This document shows, one piece after another, positions 29,237-36,967 of a DNA stretch of 64,000 nucleotides; the stretch's first letter is position 1; each line of letters starts with the position of its first letter. The DNA is taken from the NCBI RefSeq assembly GCF_034387475.1, contig NZ_JAXCIL010000002.1:682001-746000 (forward strand), read 5' to 3'. Made by a program: the position numbers and the translations under genes. This stretch comes from Pseudomonas sp. Teo4 (GTDB taxonomy: Bacteria; Pseudomonadota; Gammaproteobacteria; Pseudomonadales; Pseudomonadaceae). The notes under the pieces were generated by a model. It was given only the letters and a program-made list of their open reading frames with translations. It ran no database searches and was not told the origin of the DNA.

Positions 29237-30176
29237 CGTTTTCCCTGCCCCCCTCTTCCAGGCGTTTGCGCATCGCAAGAACGACCGTACGTTCCTGCCA
29301 ACTACCGCCCACGTGCAGGCGCTCGCGCACTTCAGTCCCTTGCTCGTCGATTCGTACCACTACACCCTCGTCGCGCCCCACCCGATCTCCTGCACGCACG
29401 CGATACAACCGCCCGGCGGCCAGCAACAAGGCCTCGTACTCCTGGCCGCGCGCGAGGCTGCCAATCATTTCCAGTTGCGCCAGCGGAATGCTGCCAAGCT
29501 CACCCCGAGGCGAACGACTGATCCATGTGGCGAACGGATCGATTGCCGGCGCAACGACCCCAGCCTGAGCAGGCAACTGAGCCAACCATTCAGTGGATGG
29601 GACGGGCGCTTTGGCGTGGTAGGTCTGCACCTGCAAGCGCAATCGCAACAGCCCTGGACGCCCCTCGACCACGGCCAATGCCATGTCAGCAGCACGCAGC
29701 AAGCGTACTTGACCGAACCAGTCGCCCAGCCACTCCCGTAATGCTGGGTAGCGCCCTACCACCTGCACATTCAAGGGCGTCTGGCGGTAACCGGTCTGCA
29801 TGACCGGCTCCAGCACATCGAGCTGTTCAAAATGCAGCCCCTGCGCATGCCCGGAAGCCGCCATTCGGTCGAGCAAGTCACTCATGCTCTCGCCAGCCGC
29901 AAGCCCCCAGCGGGCTTGGTTCAACTGCCGCTCTGCATCGGCGAACGCCGCCTGTGTGTCACTCAGCATCTTCAATTGCTCGGCCCTGGACTTGTGCTCC
30001 CGCTCCAGCTGGTCATGCCTGAGAAGCTGTGAGTTCCGCTGTTCACGCAGCTCCGGCACCCTGAGCAAGCCACCTGCCACGAGCACCAACAATGCCAAAC
30101 CCGCCGGCATGATCACCCTGAAGGCCGCAGAGCGCGCCACAAGCCCTTGCCAGTCCAGCGCCTGCAGCACGCTCAT
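29160..30176 (-). CDS. PilO-PilP fusion protein (pilus/competence alignment complex)
   Basis: A 338-residue single chain that appears to join two proteins. Residues 1 to about 190 follow PilO: N-terminal membrane helix (VIMPAGLALLVLVAGGLL), coiled coil, then a ferredoxin-like domain (LHFEQLDVLEPVMQTGYRQTPLNVQVVGRYPALREWLG). Residues about 215-310 follow PilP: DPFATWISRSPRGELGSIPLAQLEMIGSLARG, then YRVRAGDRVGRDEGVVVRIDEQGTEVRE. The PilP lipoprotein signal is absent. There is no stop or frameshift between the parts. In pilMNOPQ these are separate genes. ATGA overlap with pilN fixes the start at 30176. Confidence 0.8.
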   Translation of the reverse strand: MSVLQALDWQGLVARSAAFRVIMPAGLALLVLVAGGLLRVPELREQRNSQLLRHDQLEREHKSRAEQLKMLSDTQAAFADAERQLNQARWGLAAGESMSDLLDRMAASGHAQGLHFEQLDVLEPVMQTGYRQTPLNVQVVGRYPALREWLGDWFGQVRLLRAADMALAVVEGRPGLLRLRLQVQTYHAKAPVPSTEWLAQLPAQAGVVAPAIDPFATWISRSPRGELGSIPLAQLEMIGSLARGQEYEALLLAAGRLYRVRAGDRVGRDEGVVVRIDEQGTEVRERLHVGGSWQERTVVLAMRKRLEEGGRENDEVPVEMDVGGAVDRSAGHGSTLQG

Positions 30177-30709
30177 GCCCAAGACGCTCGCACCTGGGCC
30201 ACGAGCAAAAACTCGTCGCCACCAGGCATGCTCCTGATCTGTTTGAGCTGCAGGTCGATCAGGACCGAGGAACGCTCAAGATCGCGTAACAGCTGAGCCA
30301 CCAACGCGCCGGACCCGGCCCGCCCGACAATCTGAAGCCGCCCATCTTCCAGCTTGAGCTCTGTCAGTTGAACGCCATCCGGCATAGCTCGCTCCAGATC
30401 GACGAACAGCGCCTGCAATACACCTTGATCAACCCTTAAAGCACCCAGAGCCGCAACCTGATCGCGCACGGTCACAACGGCTGCCTGTGTTTCTCCAAAC
30501 GATTCCAGTTGAGACTCCAACTCGGCAAGGGCGGCGTCTTTATGCTGGTTGAGTGCAATTTGTTGCTGTACACGCTGGCGCGAGAGTTGATCGAGGGCAA
30601 TCACCACGCACAAGGCAAGGAGCGCACTGGCGACTAAAGAAACCTTGAACTGCCTGATTGCAGCTTGTCGTTTCCGCTCGCGCCAGGGCAGAAGGTTCAG
30701 ACGTATCAT
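30173..30709 (-). CDS. pilN: PilN-like inner-membrane protein
   Basis: A 178-residue PilN: the conserved N-terminal IRLNLLPWRE, which inserts into PilM, followed by one membrane helix (VSLVASALLALCVVIAL), a coiled coil and a ferredoxin-like domain. The ATG at 30709 overlaps the pilM stop (ATGA) and is the family start; an opening to 30763 exists but is non-family. It couples cytoplasmic PilM to periplasmic PilO/PilP. Confidence 0.88.
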   Translation of the reverse strand: MIRLNLLPWRERKRQAAIRQFKVSLVASALLALCVVIALDQLSRQRVQQQIALNQHKDAALAELESQLESFGETQAAVVTVRDQVAALGALRVDQGVLQALFVDLERAMPDGVQLTELKLEDGRLQIVGRAGSGALVAQLLRDLERSSVLIDLQLKQIRSMPGGDEFLLVAQVRASWA

Positions 30710-31317
30710 CGGCGCATACCTCCCAGTGCCAGGGCGAAGGCCAGAGGCATCGAATCGCTGCACTCTTCCAAACCAGCCAGCGACGACACACGCTGCAAGG
30801 CTATGCTGTCGACTTCCACCGCCTCAAGCTGCAATCCGGCATCGAGAAACAGCGCTTCAAGCGGGTCAAGCGTACTTTGCCTGCAAGCCGCCACCATGAC
30901 GTCGAAGGAGCCGGGCTCAACCTGCGACGCCCCCAGCACCTGAAAATCCAGCGCCAGGTCATCCAGTGGAAAGGGAAACAACTGGTCGGCGTCGACCAGC
31001 AAGTGCGCCTCCAACTCGGCTTCCGTCAGGCCTGCGGGTAACTGACACACCTTGCAGATCACCTGGCTCGCCGGCACCGCCACGGCAACGCGACGCTGAC
31101 GACTGAACGATCGCTGATGAGCCCTTCGCAATGCCGACACGATCCGCTCAGGATCTGCCAACCAATCACCTGCAGATGGCGGCTCGATCGGCTCAACCGC
31201 CAATCCCGCCACCTGGTAACGTCCACGACGGCGCTGAAGCTGCAGCATCCGAACGGAATCGGAGGTGATTTCCACCCCAAGCAATGAGCCGGCATCCTTG
31301 CCGAAGCGTCCAAACAT
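30706..31317 (-). CDS. pilM: Shortened PilM/HofM-like actin-fold protein
   Basis: A 203-residue PilM-like protein starting MFGRFGKDAGSLLGVEITSDSVRML. It keeps the first actin-like subdomain, including the PAS and LLVDADQLFPFPLDDLALDF stretch, but after VEVDSIALQRVSSL it jumps to MPLAFALALGGMRR, like the very end of PilM. Canonical PilM (about 354 residues) has some 130 more residues there, including the second lobe and ATP-site glycine motifs. No frameshift remnant is seen, so this is a stable short form, perhaps nearer HofM. First gene of the run; divergent from ponA. Confidence 0.8.
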   Translation of the reverse strand: MFGRFGKDAGSLLGVEITSDSVRMLQLQRRRGRYQVAGLAVEPIEPPSAGDWLADPERIVSALRRAHQRSFSRQRRVAVAVPASQVICKVCQLPAGLTEAELEAHLLVDADQLFPFPLDDLALDFQVLGASQVEPGSFDVMVAACRQSTLDPLEALFLDAGLQLEAVEVDSIALQRVSSLAGLEECSDSMPLAFALALGGMRR

Positions 31318-31417
31318 CCCTGATTCCTTGCTCAATTTGGCCAACCAAATCCGCGACGTGCTGGCCGGACGGTTGCGCGGGCCGCCTGGCCGGTCACCCG
31401 GCAAGACGAAAAATGCT

Positions 31418-31423
31418 TATAAT
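31418..31423 (+). promoter_or_regulatory. Consensus -10 box before ponA
   Basis: TATAAT at 31418-31423 is a perfect sigma-70 -10 box about 70 bases before the ponA start. No good -35 is visible 16-18 bases upstream. A transcript would start near 31430 and include the 13-codon ORF at 31452. Confidence 0.6.
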
Positions 31424-31451
31424 GCCCAGCGTTTTTTCGTCCGCCGGACCC

Positions 31452-31493
31452 ATGCGCAATTCACTCCTCAACCTGGACACCCAAAAGCCTTGA
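31452..31493 (+). CDS. 13-codon leader ORF overlapping the ponA start
   Basis: ATG at 31452 opens a 13-residue ORF (MRNSLLNLDTQKP) whose TGA at 31491-31493 overlaps the TTG at 31490-31492 that best fits the ponA start (TTGA). It lies about 20 bases inside the transcript predicted from the TATAAT box. Neither start has a strong Shine-Dalgarno sequence. It could couple ponA translation to leader translation. This is a candidate only. Confidence 0.4.
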   Translation: MRNSLLNLDTQKP

Positions 31494-33943
31494 TACGCCT
31501 GCTGAAGTTCTTCTGGTGGTCACTCGTCGCAGTCACCTGCGCGCTCGTACTCGGTGTGAGCGGTGCGTTTCTGTATCTTAGCCCCAGCCTGCCCTCGGTC
31601 GAATCGCTCAGAAGTATCCAGTTGCAGATCCCGCTCAGGGTGTACAGCAGCGACGGCAAGCTGATTGCCGAATTCGGCGAAATGCGCCGCTCGCCGATCC
31701 GTTTCGCGGATATTCCCCCACAATTCATTCAGGCGCTTCTGTCTGCCGAGGATGACAATTTCCTCAACCACTATGGCGTCGACCCAAGCAGCCTGATGCG
31801 TGCCGCCAGCCAGCTGGTCAAGTCTGGCCATATCCAGACCGGCGGCAGCACCATCACCATGCAGGTGGCGAAGAACTACTTCCTCACCAGCGAACGCAGC
31901 TTCTCGCGTAAAACCAACGAGATTCTCCTGGCTCTGCAGATCGAGCGTGAGCTGACCAAGGACGAGATCCTCGAGCTGTACGTCAACAAGATCTACCTGG
32001 GTAACCGCGCCTACGGCATCGAGGCCGCCGCGCAGGTGTACTACGGCAAGTCGATCCGTGACGTGAGCCTGGCGCAAATGGCGATGATCGCCGGCCTGCC
32101 CAAGGCGCCGTCGCGCTTCAACCCGTTGGCCAACCCGGTACGTGCCAAAGAGCGCCGGGACTGGATTCTCGGCCGCATGTACAAACTCGGCAAAATCGAC
32201 GAAGCCAGCTACCAGGCCGCCTTGGCCGAACCGCTGAACGCCAGTTACCACGTGCCGACCCCGGAAGTGAACGCACCGTACATCGCTGAGATGGCCCGTG
32301 CCGAAATGGTTGGCCGCTACGGCAGCGAGGCCTACACCGAAGGCTTCCGCGTGACCACCACGGTCCCGAGCGACATGCAGGAAATGGCCAACAAGGCCGT
32401 TCTCAATGGCCTCTCCGACTACGACGAACGCCATGGCTACCGCGGCCCCGAGGCGCGCTTCCCAGGCAAGACCCAGGCAGCCTGGCTGCAGGAGCTGAAC
32501 AAGCAACGCACCATGGGCGGGCTGGAGCCAGCCATCGTCACCCGAGTCGAGAAGAACGGCCTGAAAGTACTCACCCGTGGCGGCCAGGAAGAAGAAGTCG
32601 CCTGGGACACCATGAAATGGGCTCGCCCGTTCATCAACACCAACTCCCAAGGTCGTGCGCCGCAATCGCCGGCGGATGTAGCTCAGGTTGGTGACCTGGT
32701 GCGCCTGCAGCGCCTGGACGACGGCAAACTCAAGTTCAGCCAGATTCCCGGCGCGCAGAGCGCACTGGTGACCCTCGACCCTTACAACGGTGCCATCCGC
32801 GCCCTGGTCGGTGGCTTCTCGTTCGAGCAGAGCAACTACAACCGCGCCATGCAGGCCAAGCGCCAGCCAGGCTCAAGCTTCAAGCCCTTCATCTACAGCG
32901 CAGCACTGGACAGTGGCTACACCGCCTCCAGCCTGGTCAACGACGCACCGATCGTGTTCGTCGACGAGTACCTGGACAAGGTCTGGCGGCCGAAGAACGA
33001 CACCAACACCTTCCTGGGGCCGATCCGCATGCGCGAGGCGTTGTACAAGTCGCGCAACCTGGTGTCGATCCGCCTGCTACAGGCGATGGGTGTAGACCGC
33101 ACCATCGACTACATCGCCAAGTTCGGCTTCAACAAGCAGGACTTGCCTCGCAACCTGTCCCTGGCACTGGGCACCGCGACCCTGACCCCGATGGAGATCG
33201 CCACCGGCTGGAGCACCTTCGCCAACGGCGGTTACAAGATCACCCCCTACCTGATCGACCGCATCGAAAGCCGCAACGGCGAGACCCTGTTCACCGCCAA
33301 CCCGGCGCGCGTCCCACAAGGCGCCGAAGATCATGCAGGCCTGGCCGCACCGGAGCAGCCGATCAGCACCGCCGCCATGCCCGGTGAAGCACCGTCCAGC
33401 TACGGCCAGGTTGCGCCGGCCCCGCAAGCACCGGCGACCGCAGAGCAGATCATCGATGGCCGCACCACCTACATCCTTACCAGCATGCTTCAGGATGTGA
33501 TCAAGCGCGGCACCGGCCGTCGCGCCCTGGCGCTGGGCCGCACCGATCTGGCAGGCAAGACCGGCACGACCAACGAGTCCAAGGATGCCTGGTTCTCCGG
33601 TTACAACGCTGACTACATCACCACGGTGTGGGTCGGTTTCGACCAGCCGGAAACCCTCGGTCGTCGCGAATACGGCGGCACTGTAGCGCTGCCGATCTGG
33701 ATGAACTTCATGGGTGCAGCGCTGAAGGACAAGCCGAACCACGCACCGGCGGAGCCGGAGGGTATTCTCAGCCTGCGCGTAGACCCTGTGAGTGGTCGCG
33801 CCGCCTCGCCGAGTACGCCGAATGCCTACTTCGAGCTGTTCAAGGCCGAAGACTCGCCGCCGTCGGTGGATGAGCTGGGTAATGGTGCCGCGCCAGGCAG
33901 CCCGCTGCCGGCAGATGAAGCGGCGCCGATGGATCTGTTCTGA
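31490..33943 (+). CDS. mrcA: Class A penicillin-binding protein 1A
   Basis: An 817-residue bifunctional PBP (also called ponA). Membrane anchor (LKFFWWSLVAVTCALVLGVSGAF, about 4-27), GT51 glycosyltransferase with EDDNFLNHYGVD and GGSTITMQVAKNYFL, an OB/linker region, and the transpeptidase motifs PGSSFKPF, SRN and KTGTT. It polymerises and crosslinks peptidoglycan. The TTG at 31490 gives an N-terminus (IRLLKFFWW) like P. aeruginosa PonA; the open frame back to 31265 would overlap pilM and lacks family sequence. Divergent from pilM, as mrcA and hofM are in E. coli. Confidence 0.94.
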   Translation: MIRLLKFFWWSLVAVTCALVLGVSGAFLYLSPSLPSVESLRSIQLQIPLRVYSSDGKLIAEFGEMRRSPIRFADIPPQFIQALLSAEDDNFLNHYGVDPSSLMRAASQLVKSGHIQTGGSTITMQVAKNYFLTSERSFSRKTNEILLALQIERELTKDEILELYVNKIYLGNRAYGIEAAAQVYYGKSIRDVSLAQMAMIAGLPKAPSRFNPLANPVRAKERRDWILGRMYKLGKIDEASYQAALAEPLNASYHVPTPEVNAPYIAEMARAEMVGRYGSEAYTEGFRVTTTVPSDMQEMANKAVLNGLSDYDERHGYRGPEARFPGKTQAAWLQELNKQRTMGGLEPAIVTRVEKNGLKVLTRGGQEEEVAWDTMKWARPFINTNSQGRAPQSPADVAQVGDLVRLQRLDDGKLKFSQIPGAQSALVTLDPYNGAIRALVGGFSFEQSNYNRAMQAKRQPGSSFKPFIYSAALDSGYTASSLVNDAPIVFVDEYLDKVWRPKNDTNTFLGPIRMREALYKSRNLVSIRLLQAMGVDRTIDYIAKFGFNKQDLPRNLSLALGTATLTPMEIATGWSTFANGGYKITPYLIDRIESRNGETLFTANPARVPQGAEDHAGLAAPEQPISTAAMPGEAPSSYGQVAPAPQAPATAEQIIDGRTTYILTSMLQDVIKRGTGRRALALGRTDLAGKTGTTNESKDAWFSGYNADYITTVWVGFDQPETLGRREYGGTVALPIWMNFMGAALKDKPNHAPAEPEGILSLRVDPVSGRAASPSTPNAYFELFKAEDSPPSVDELGNGAAPGSPLPADEAAPMDLF

Positions 33944-34258
33944 TCTAATCCAAGTGCTCGCCTTGGGTCTTGCGGCGGCACGTGAAACGCGCGCCGCCCG
34001 CGCGGCGCATCGCGAGCAAGGCTCGCTCCTACGTCTGTTTCGGGCCAGTCATGCCTGCGGGAATGCACGCGACCGCTTTGGCGCACGCCGCGATATTGAG
34101 TCGAACAAACAAGGCGGTCGCGCGCGCGTGTAACAGGCATTATTGGCCTTAAACAGACGTAGGAGCGAGCCTTGCTCGCGATGCGCCGCGCGGGCGGCGC
34201 TCGATCTTGCAAACGGCGAAAATGCCATGATGAATATCTGGCAAGCCACACCCAAAAA
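33944..34258. repeat. 210-base near-perfect palindrome (33991-34200) between convergent genes
   Basis: The 50 bases at 33991-34040 are repeated exactly in inverted form at 34151-34200. The pairing continues inward with mismatches (gcca/tggc, atgcctg/caggcat, gcgaccgc/gcggtcgc) to about 34080 and 34110. The outer arms contain gcgagcaaggctcgctccta, a second REP-like family distinct from the REP clusters elsewhere in the window. It lies between ponA (+) and maeB (-). ORFs that read through it are symmetric by-products. The size and symmetry suggest a REPIN or MITE-like element able to form a cruciform. Confidence 0.88.
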
Positions 34259-34293
34259 CAAAAAGCCCCGACTCCTACGAGCCGGGGCTTTTT
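34259..34293. terminator. Bidirectional terminator between mrcA and maeB
   Basis: AAAAGCCCCG (34261-34270) pairs with CGGGGCTTTT (34283-34292), with an extra CTC/GAG inside and a four-base loop; T or A tracts on both sides. It suits maeB on the minus strand, whose stop is about 20 bases away, and read-through from mrcA. Confidence 0.88.
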
Positions 34294-34311
34294 CGTGTCG
34301 CTACGACTGAA

Positions 34312-35580
34312 TCAGCCGTTGAACACTTCATCCACGCTGTTCAGCGGGTAGTGCTTCGGATACGGCAGGGTCGCAACGCCGGATTCGATTGCGGCCTTGG
34401 CCACGGCATCGGAAACGACGGTGATCAGACGTGCATCCAGTGGCTTCGGAATGATGTACTCACGGCCGAATTCCAGACCGTCAACGCCGTAAGCTTCGCA
34501 AACTTCCTTCGGCACCGGCAGCTTGGCCAGGTCTTTCAGGGCGATGGCGGCAGCGATCTTCATCTCTTCGTTGATGCGCTTGGCACGGACGTCCAGAGCA
34601 CCACGGAAGATGAACGGGAAGCCCAGAACGTTGTTGACCTGGTTCGGGTAGTCGGAACGACCGGTCGCCATGATCACATCGCTGCGGGTGGCGTGAGCCA
34701 GTTCTGGCGAGATTTCCGGATCAGGGTTCGAGCACGCGAACACGATCGGGTTGGCCGCCATCGACTTCAGGCCTTCAGCGCTCAGCAGGTTCGGGCCGGA
34801 CAGACCAACGAACACGTCGGCGCCATCCAGGGCATCAGCCAGGGTGCGCTTGTCGGTGGCGTGGGCGAACTGGGCCTTGTACTGGTTCAGGTCGTCACGG
34901 CCAGCGTGAATCACGCCGCTGCGGTCGATCATGAAGATGTTTTCGACCTTGGCACCCATGCTCACCAGCAGCTTCATGCAGGAGATGGCTGCAGCACCGG
35001 CGCCCAGGCAGACGATCTTGGCCTCTTCGAGTTTCTTACCGGCAATTTCCAGCGCGTTGATCATGCCTGCGGCAGTCACGATCGCGGTGCCGTGCTGGTC
35101 ATCGTGGAAGACCGGAATGTCGCACTGCTCGATCAGGGTGCGCTCGATCTCGAAGCACTCAGGTGCCTTGATGTCTTCGAGGTTGATGCCGCCGAAGGTG
35201 ATGGAGATGCGCTTGACGGTGTCGATGAAGGCCTGCGGGCTTTCCGAATCGACTTCGATGTCGAATACATCGATGCCAGCGAAACGCTTGAACAGAACAC
35301 CCTTGCCTTCCATGACCGGCTTGGAAGCCAGTGGGCCGAGGTCACCCAGACCGAGGATGGCGGTGCCATCGGAGATCACCGCAACCAAGTTGCCCTTGCC
35401 GGTGTATTTGTAGGCCAGCTCTGGATCACGGCCGATCTCGCGCACGGGTTCGGCAACACCTGGGCTGTAGGCCAGGGCGAGGTCGCGGGCGGTGGCAGTT
35501 GGCTTGGAGAGCTCGACGCTCAGTTTCCCCGGACGAGGTTGAGCGTGATATTCGAGAGCGGCGGTTTTCAGGTCTGACAT
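34312..35580 (-). CDS. maeB: Malic enzyme, short form
   Basis: A 422-residue malic enzyme that decarboxylates malate to pyruvate with NAD(P). MSDLKTAALEYHAQPRPGKLSVE is the usual start; catalytic and metal residues lie in AYSPGVAEPVREI, KMEGKGVLFKRFAGID-like and FHDDQHGTAIV; the nucleotide site is GAGAAAISCMKLL near 190. The C-terminal phosphotransacetylase-like domain of E. coli MaeB is absent, normal for this Pseudomonas form. Start at 35580 preferred to the opening at 35646. Confidence 0.93.
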   Translation of the reverse strand: MSDLKTAALEYHAQPRPGKLSVELSKPTATARDLALAYSPGVAEPVREIGRDPELAYKYTGKGNLVAVISDGTAILGLGDLGPLASKPVMEGKGVLFKRFAGIDVFDIEVDSESPQAFIDTVKRISITFGGINLEDIKAPECFEIERTLIEQCDIPVFHDDQHGTAIVTAAGMINALEIAGKKLEEAKIVCLGAGAAAISCMKLLVSMGAKVENIFMIDRSGVIHAGRDDLNQYKAQFAHATDKRTLADALDGADVFVGLSGPNLLSAEGLKSMAANPIVFACSNPDPEISPELAHATRSDVIMATGRSDYPNQVNNVLGFPFIFRGALDVRAKRINEEMKIAAAIALKDLAKLPVPKEVCEAYGVDGLEFGREYIIPKPLDARLITVVSDAVAKAAIESGVATLPYPKHYPLNSVDEVFNG

Positions 35581-35759
35581 GGTGGGCATTCCGCAATTTA
35601 CTGTTCTGACGGACCGCCGAGGATACGCAAAGAGCCGGGGAGCCACAAGACTGGTCAGTCACTTGTGTCAAGGCCTTTAGCCTACGACTTTACGCTACAA
35701 CCCACGGAGGATACGGCTTTCAGTGTGTACAATCCCGTAGCGAAATGTCTACAATTATT
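35581..35759. other. maeB upstream region, no gene seen
   Basis: These 179 bases separate maeB from the nuclease gene, both on the minus strand. They should hold the maeB promoter. I saw no ORF, repeat or clear promoter boxes. Confidence 0.5.
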
Positions 35760-36581
35760 TCACCGCGAAACGCGTTCCAGCATGCTCGGATCGGTCAATG
35801 GCAACACCCAGCGTCGCTGCCCTGGCTTCAGACCTCCCTTGCGGGAACGATCCAGCACCCAGCCACGCGCTTCGACCTGGCGTCCTTTGAGGTTATCGAA
35901 GAAGCCAGAAGGGAAGTTGCGTTGCAGACGAGCGGGAACCTGCAACACCACAGCATCGTCGAGCTCGAGCCACACACCACCCCGGTTGCGCTCGATGCCC
36001 TGAACTCTGCCACCGATCACGGCAAACCCGGACCGTTTGACTTCACTTGCACGCAACACCGGTGAACGCCGCCACAACCCCACGCCAGAAGTGCGAGCAG
36101 CCTGCTCGGCGGCCTGCTGGCAACCAGAAAGGCGCACATTGGGTGCGACCGCAACGCGGTAACCAAGCCCTTCGCTGAGCAACCGGGCTTCGAAATTGTC
36201 GCCATTGCGCCCGTAGACATGGGCCAAGGTGCGACCGTACTTGTCCTTCGCCTCGACACCTGGCACCAGCCCCACACGGCCATCGCTGGCTTTGACCAAG
36301 GCCTGCAGGCGCTGCTTGGCCATTTCGGCGTAAGGCTCGCTGCTGCGCCCCTTGCGGCCGATCTCCGGGGCATTGATACCAATCAGGCGCACACTGCGGC
36401 CATCGGCAAGGCGCAAGGTGTCGCCATCGACGATCTGTCGCACGGCCACCCGTTGCGGGTTTTCCGGCAGCGGGCAGAACGCCAAGGCCGGAAAATGCCA
36501 AATCGCGCCCACAAAAAAAGCGCCCACAAGGGGCGCTTTCTTTTGCAGCAACGCGAAACCCGAAGGATTCGCCATGCGCAT
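35760..36581 (-). CDS. Exported thermonuclease-family (SNase-like) protein
   Basis: A 273-residue protein with a likely signal peptide (LVGAFFVGAIWHFPALA/FC) and a staphylococcal-nuclease domain at about 45-165: VDGDTLRL (Asp54), VRLIGINAPE (Arg65, Glu73) and DKYGRTLAHVY (Arg117) match the catalytic Asp, Arg, Glu and Arg. The calcium-ligand Asp40 position of SNase is Asn here. The C-terminal 100 residues are a second, unassigned domain. The start ATG is only two bases past the rpmE stop, and the rpmE terminator lies within codons 14-23, so expression may be low or conditional. Confidence 0.86.
   Translation of the reverse strand: MRMANPSGFALLQKKAPLVGAFFVGAIWHFPALAFCPLPENPQRVAVRQIVDGDTLRLADGRSVRLIGINAPEIGRKGRSSEPYAEMAKQRLQALVKASDGRVGLVPGVEAKDKYGRTLAHVYGRNGDNFEARLLSEGLGYRVAVAPNVRLSGCQQAAEQAARTSGVGLWRRSPVLRASEVKRSGFAVIGGRVQGIERNRGGVWLELDDAVVLQVPARLQRNFPSGFFDNLKGRQVEARGWVLDRSRKGGLKPGQRRWVLPLTDPSMLERVSR
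36513..36540 (-). terminator. Rho-independent terminator of rpmE inside the nuclease reading frame
   Basis: On the minus strand AAAGCGCCC (36539-36531) pairs with GGGCGCTTT (36525-36517) around a five-base loop and is followed by a seven-T run. It is 44 bases after the rpmE stop and falls within codons 14-23 of the downstream nuclease gene. Confidence 0.88.
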
Positions 36582-36583
36582 GA

Positions 36584-36799
36584 TTACTTCTTGGTACCGA
36601 ACATACCGAAGCGATCGGCGAACTTCTGTACGCGACCACCGGTGTCCAGGACTTTCTGCTTACCAGTGTAGAACGGGTGGCACTGGGAGCACACGTCGAT
36701 CGCCAGCGGCTTGGCCAGGGTCGAACGGGTTTCGAATTTGCTGCCGCAGCTGCAGGTGACTGCAACTACTTCGTAGTTCGGATGAATATCTGCTTTCAT
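36584..36799 (-). CDS. rpmE: Ribosomal protein L31, zinc-binding form
   Basis: A 71-residue bL31. The zinc ligands Cys16, Cys18, Cys37 and Cys40 are all present (CSCG, CSQCH), so this is the C+ form that can be replaced by a zinc-free paralogue under zinc limitation. C-terminus [12 protein letters not shown] is typical. Divergent from priA. The frame is open to 36937 but L31 begins [10 protein letters not shown] at 36799. Confidence 0.96.
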   Translation of the reverse strand: MKADIHPNYEVVAVTCSCGSKFETRSTLAKPLAIDVCSQCHPFYTGKQKVLDTGGRVQKFADRFGMFGTKK

Positions 36800-36967
36800 G
36801 GTCACTTCCTCGAGCTGCGTGCCGCCACCCAACACCAATTGTTGAATACCGCACGTAATTAGGCGGCGAATAATACCAGAGTGCGGCGTCAGCGCAAGTT
36901 GTCGCTTGTACCGACGGTCGTCTGCTAGTCTCGCCACTCGTTGAAATACCCTTCCGAGACCTTCCGC

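Noticed and set aside
30706..31404. pilM as a frameshifted pseudogene
   Set aside because: The frame is clean, overlaps pilN by ATGA as expected, and the C-terminal residues still resemble the end of PilM. No missing lobe sequence was seen in other frames, so a genuine in-frame short form is more likely.
33826..34251. ORFs of 113 and 141 codons on both strands in the mrcA-maeB gap
   Set aside because: They read through the palindrome and the end of mrcA. Both strands give the same Arg/Ala/Ser-rich peptides because the DNA is symmetric; no ribosome site.
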